DNA from: Candidatus Hydrogenedentota bacterium
GTDB taxonomy: Bacteria > Hydrogenedentota > Hydrogenedentia > Hydrogenedentales > SLHB01
Reading direction: 5' to 3'
Length of the DNA: 6,056 bases
NCBI GenBank assembly: GCA_003552765.1
Contig: PUOI01000382.1
Span: 1 to 6,056, forward strand
In this document: positions 3,984 to 6,056 of the stretch, one piece after another
Layout: each line of letters starts with the position of its first letter
How positions within the stretch are numbered: the first letter of the stretch is position 1
The notes under the pieces: model-generated
The model's input: the letters and a program-made list of their open reading frames with translations, nothing else
What the model was told of the DNA's origin: nothing
Databases searched by the model: none
Translations under genes and position numbers: made by a program

Positions 3984-4829
3984 GTGATTACGCTTAAGAC
4001 CGAACGGATCGCCCCTCTGTTTTGCGGGCTTGACCGCATCTGCGGCCTTGCGGTGGTGCTAGCGGCGTGTGCGGGGTGTTTTCCCGCCACCATTCAAGGC
4101 ACCGTCGAGAATCTCCAAGGGGACCGCCTGCCGGGCGTGGTAGTGGAAGTGCGGGAGACCGGACACCAGGCTTTGACCAATGCCCGGGGCGAATACGAGG
4201 TGCGCTATGAGCCCGGCGAGATCAACCTGCGCTTCATGAAGACCGGCTACACCGGCGGCCGCCTCGAAATGACCATTGATGAGTATCGGCCCGTCTTGGC
4301 GCGCCCCGTAACGTTATGGCCCCTGCCCAGACAGAAGGGGGTGCACTTCCTTGAGGAGTACCGGTACCGCGCGGCGGGCGTCATTGAACCCGAACGGTTT
4401 GAGTCGAACAACCTTGGCACGGTTTGGGGCCTGGAACGCTGGACCGATGTCCAGGTGGGGCCGGAGCCGTACATCGTCGCCCACCGGCTGCCGCGCAATG
4501 CACTGCGGGTCTACCGCATGGAGATGGTCGAGCTGTTTGTCGAGGATGACTGGGGCGATACCCAAATCGTGGAAGTCTACACCGGCGCCCGCCTGATGCC
4601 GCACGAAGCCCACTACATCGATGAGGCGGGAACCCTGCTCGCCATCGATTTCCCCGAAGGCCTGCCGCCCGGCAACTATGGCGTTTCCTGGGGCGCGCTC
4701 CAAGGCGAGACCAACATCGACTCCCGGATCTGGATCTTCAGCGTCCTACCTTCCGAGCCGGAACCCGCCGAAGAAGATGAGGAAGACGAAGAGGAAGAGG
4801 AAGACGGGGACAACGTTGGGGAGGGATAA
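3984..4829 (+). CDS. Putative lipoprotein with carboxypeptidase-regulatory-like domain and acidic tail
   Basis: A 281-residue protein starting with GTG directly after the TAA of the isomerase gene, implying translational coupling; no better start is present. Residues 15-32 are hydrophobic and end LAACAGC, which contains a lipobox (L26-A-A-C29), so export and lipid anchoring are likely. Residues 36-100 (IQGTVENLQGDRLPGVVVEV, then TNARGEYEVRYEPGEINLRF) match the carboxypeptidase regulatory-like beta-sandwich, usually a surface or periplasmic binding or structural domain. Residues 115-250 form an unrecognised beta-rich part. The last 28 residues are almost all Glu/Asp, encoded by GAA/GAG/GAC runs. 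The function is unknown; it may bind cations or partner proteins outside the membrane. The GNPPGN-like PEGLPPGNYGVSWG near 228-241 is typical of beta-sandwich edges. Confident on export, less on role. Confidence 0.8.
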   Translation: MITLKTERIAPLFCGLDRICGLAVVLAACAGCFPATIQGTVENLQGDRLPGVVVEVRETGHQALTNARGEYEVRYEPGEINLRFMKTGYTGGRLEMTIDEYRPVLARPVTLWPLPRQKGVHFLEEYRYRAAGVIEPERFESNNLGTVWGLERWTDVQVGPEPYIVAHRLPRNALRVYRMEMVELFVEDDWGDTQIVEVYTGARLMPHEAHYIDEAGTLLAIDFPEGLPPGNYGVSWGALQGETNIDSRIWIFSVLPSEPEPAEEDEEDEEEEEDGDNVGEG

Positions 4830-4834
4830 GCGAC

Positions 4835-5314
4835 ATGCCTGAGAGGACGGAGCGCAACGAAATCGAACCGACGACGGCGGAACGTGTTGAGGCGCTCGAA
4901 AAGGAGTTGAGCCGCGAGCGGCAGTCTCGCAAACGGGAGCGGGTCGTCCACAATGTGCTTACAGTAGTCATGGCTATGGCGATAGCGGGGTTGGCCTACA
5001 TGATCTTCGCCGCAGAGCCCCCGCACATGGCGGAGGCCCAAGTCTTTCGTCTTGTGGATGCGGGTGGAGCAACACGCGCCGCGCTCTTTGCGAACGAGCA
5101 CATGACCAGCTTCACCATTTACGGCGAGGCCCCTGAAGACAGTCCGGTCGACCGAATCCGCCGGATCATGATCGCCGCGGGCGAGAACGGCGCGGCCCTA
5201 GACATGCATGACGCGGACGGGACTCGGCGGATCAGTCTGGGGACGGGCGTGCATGGGGCCATCATGAGGCTGTACGACGAAGACGGAACCCAACGCGAGC
5301 AGCTTGGGCCGTGA
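4835..5314 (+). CDS. Single-pass membrane protein with DxxGxxR repeats, unknown function
   Basis: A 159-residue protein starting five bases after the previous stop; its ribosome site GGGAGG (4819-4824) lies inside the end of that gene, so the two are co-transcribed. The order is: a charged, probably coiled-coil N-terminus (residues 15-37, AERVEALEKELSRERQ), a transmembrane helix at about 38-60 (VLTVVMAMAIAGLAYMIF), and an outer domain. With a basic stretch before the helix, the N-terminus should be cytoplasmic. The outer part holds three copies of a short motif: FRLVDAGGATRAALF (71-85), LDMHDADGTRRISLG (122-136) and RLYDEDGTQREQLG (145-158), consensus L-x-D-x-[DG]-G-[AT]-x-R-x-x-L, which look like beta-hairpin repeats. 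The protein ends right after the third. The role is unknown; it may act with the lipoprotein at the cell surface. Confidence 0.78.
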   Translation: MPERTERNEIEPTTAERVEALEKELSRERQSRKRERVVHNVLTVVMAMAIAGLAYMIFAAEPPHMAEAQVFRLVDAGGATRAALFANEHMTSFTIYGEAPEDSPVDRIRRIMIAAGENGAALDMHDADGTRRISLGTGVHGAIMRLYDEDGTQREQLGP

Positions 5315-5486
5315 CGCTCCGTTACGATCATCTTACAGTACACCTCATGTCCGCCGATGCTGGTTTCGTGCACACCCCAGGGGTTTGGGAGAATGGGGCC
5401 ATTTACCCTTCGAACTGTAACGGCTTCGGCAGGCCGGGATCTGTTGCGTTCAGAGGCGCCGTTCCTCGCTTGATGGAAGTGAGGTC

Positions 5487-6056
5487 ATGACAACGCCCGG
5501 TAAGGCGATTACCGCCGCCATGGACACCGCGCCCCCCGCGCGAATCGAGTACCTGCGCGTCCGGAACTACCGCGCCCTGAAGGATGTGGAGTTCAAGGAC
5601 GTGACGCCTCTCATGGTCCTTCTCGGCCCCAACGGGAGCGGCAAGTCCACGGTGTTTGACGTATTTAGCTTTCTGTCCGAGTGCTTTCGATATGGACTCC
5701 GCCAAGCATGGGATCGCCGCGGCCGCGCACGGGAGTTGAAGACGCGCGGCCAGGATGGGCCGGTGGTTGTTGAACTCAAGTACCGTGAGCGGCCAGACCT
5801 CCCTCTGATTACCTACCACTTGGCCATTGATGAAAAAGCGGGAGCAGCCTATGTAACCGAGGAATGGCTGCAATGGAAACGCGGCAGCAGAGGCCGGCCG
5901 TTCCGTTTTCTGGAATGCGCGCAGGGACAGGGACGGGCGGTTAGCGGGGACACGCCGGATGCTAAAGCCGAACGCGTTCCCGTGGCCTTGCGCAGCCCGG
6001 ATGTCATTGCGGTGAACACGCTCGGGCAGTTCGCGGAACACCCGCGCGTGGCGGCG
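5487..6056 (+). CDS. AAA-family ATPase (SMC/RecF/OLD-like), 3' end cut by window edge
   Basis: 190 residues are visible and the frame is open at the right edge. After a short poorly conserved lead, [20 protein letters not shown] (20-39) is the typical beta1-beta2 start of AAA_21/OLD/RecF-type ATPases, followed by the Walker A motif GPNGSGKST (47-55). The next part ([15 protein letters not shown]) is the helix after the P-loop, and 93-130 ([16 protein letters not shown]) looks like the beta-sheet insertion of COG4637-like predicted ATPases. The signature and Walker B regions are beyond the edge. Related proteins act in DNA repair, phage defence or as uncharacterised ATPases. ATG at 5487 has GGAAG upstream; ATG at 5520 (residue 12) is a possible alternative and would remove the unconserved lead. 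It is separated by 172 bases from the upstream operon, so it is probably a separate unit. Confidence 0.85.
   Translation, partial: MTTPGKAITAAMDTAPPARIEYLRVRNYRALKDVEFKDVTPLMVLLGPNGSGKSTVFDVFSFLSECFRYGLRQAWDRRGRARELKTRGQDGPVVVELKYRERPDLPLITYHLAIDEKAGAAYVTEEWLQWKRGSRGRPFRFLECAQGQGRAVSGDTPDAKAERVPVALRSPDVIAVNTLGQFAEHPRVAA

Noticed and set aside
4676..5101. Minus-strand frame with a poly-serine run
   Set aside because: The serine run is the reverse complement of the acidic Glu/Asp tail codons; it is a shadow frame.
5315..5400. Terminator after the 4835-5314 gene
   Set aside because: ACCCC-A-GGGGT at 5374-5384 is a short palindrome with no following T-run, so an intrinsic terminator is not supported.
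5347..5490. 47-codon plus-strand frame whose TGA overlaps the ATG of the ATPase gene (ATGA)
   Set aside because: The overlap is tempting, but there is no Shine-Dalgarno and no recognisable sequence feature.
5403..6041. Long 212-codon minus-strand frame at the right edge
   Set aside because: It is antisense to a frame carrying a clear Walker A motif and the expected flanking strands.

Overview
The window looks like chromosomal DNA from an uncultured, fairly GC-rich bacterium. The sugar-isomerase-like TIM barrel, a lipoprotein with a carboxypeptidase-regulatory-like domain and many short uncharacterised proteins would fit the Planctomycetota / PVC / Hydrogenedentota neighbourhood. That placement is only an impression: no rRNA or marker gene is present.

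Left part, minus strand (2952 down to 1). The most notable content is an array of seven very short genes of 39-49 codons, with start codons ending at 2576, 2324, 2076, 1702, 1425, 916 and 654. They are followed on the same strand by a GNAT-type N-acetyltransferase that runs off the left edge. All seven peptides begin with a variant of M-K-[HR]-[ILH]-x-x-[IV]-[ST]. Each has a Shine-Dalgarno sequence at a sensible distance, none contains cysteine, and each carries a different hydrophobic, probably amphipathic C-terminal segment. Two pairs share nearly identical N-termini: in one pair the first ten codons differ at seven synonymous third positions and no amino acid changes, which is strong internal evidence that they are translated. 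Three leader types recur in alternation, and 5' untranslated segments were copied along with them. A conserved head with a variable tail, in tandem copies beside a modifying-type enzyme, suggests an undescribed family of secreted, signalling, antimicrobial or RiPP-precursor peptides. This is inference. Conventional gene calling would miss most or all of them.

Middle (2577-3233). There is no convincing gene here. The stretch holds a good sigma70-like promoter facing the peptide array (TTGACA-18-CATACT), a weaker one facing right, an inverted repeat between them, and a GC-rich palindromic block that would lie in a roughly 340-nt leader of the array transcript.

Right part, plus strand (3234-6056). 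Three tightly packed genes form an apparent operon: a sugar phosphate isomerase/epimerase-like TIM barrel (3234-3983), a putative lipoprotein with an acidic tail (3984-4829), and a single-pass membrane protein with three copies of a D-x-x-G-x-x-R repeat (4835-5314). After 172 bases without a convincing gene, an AAA ATPase with a clear Walker A motif begins at 5487 and is cut by the right edge.
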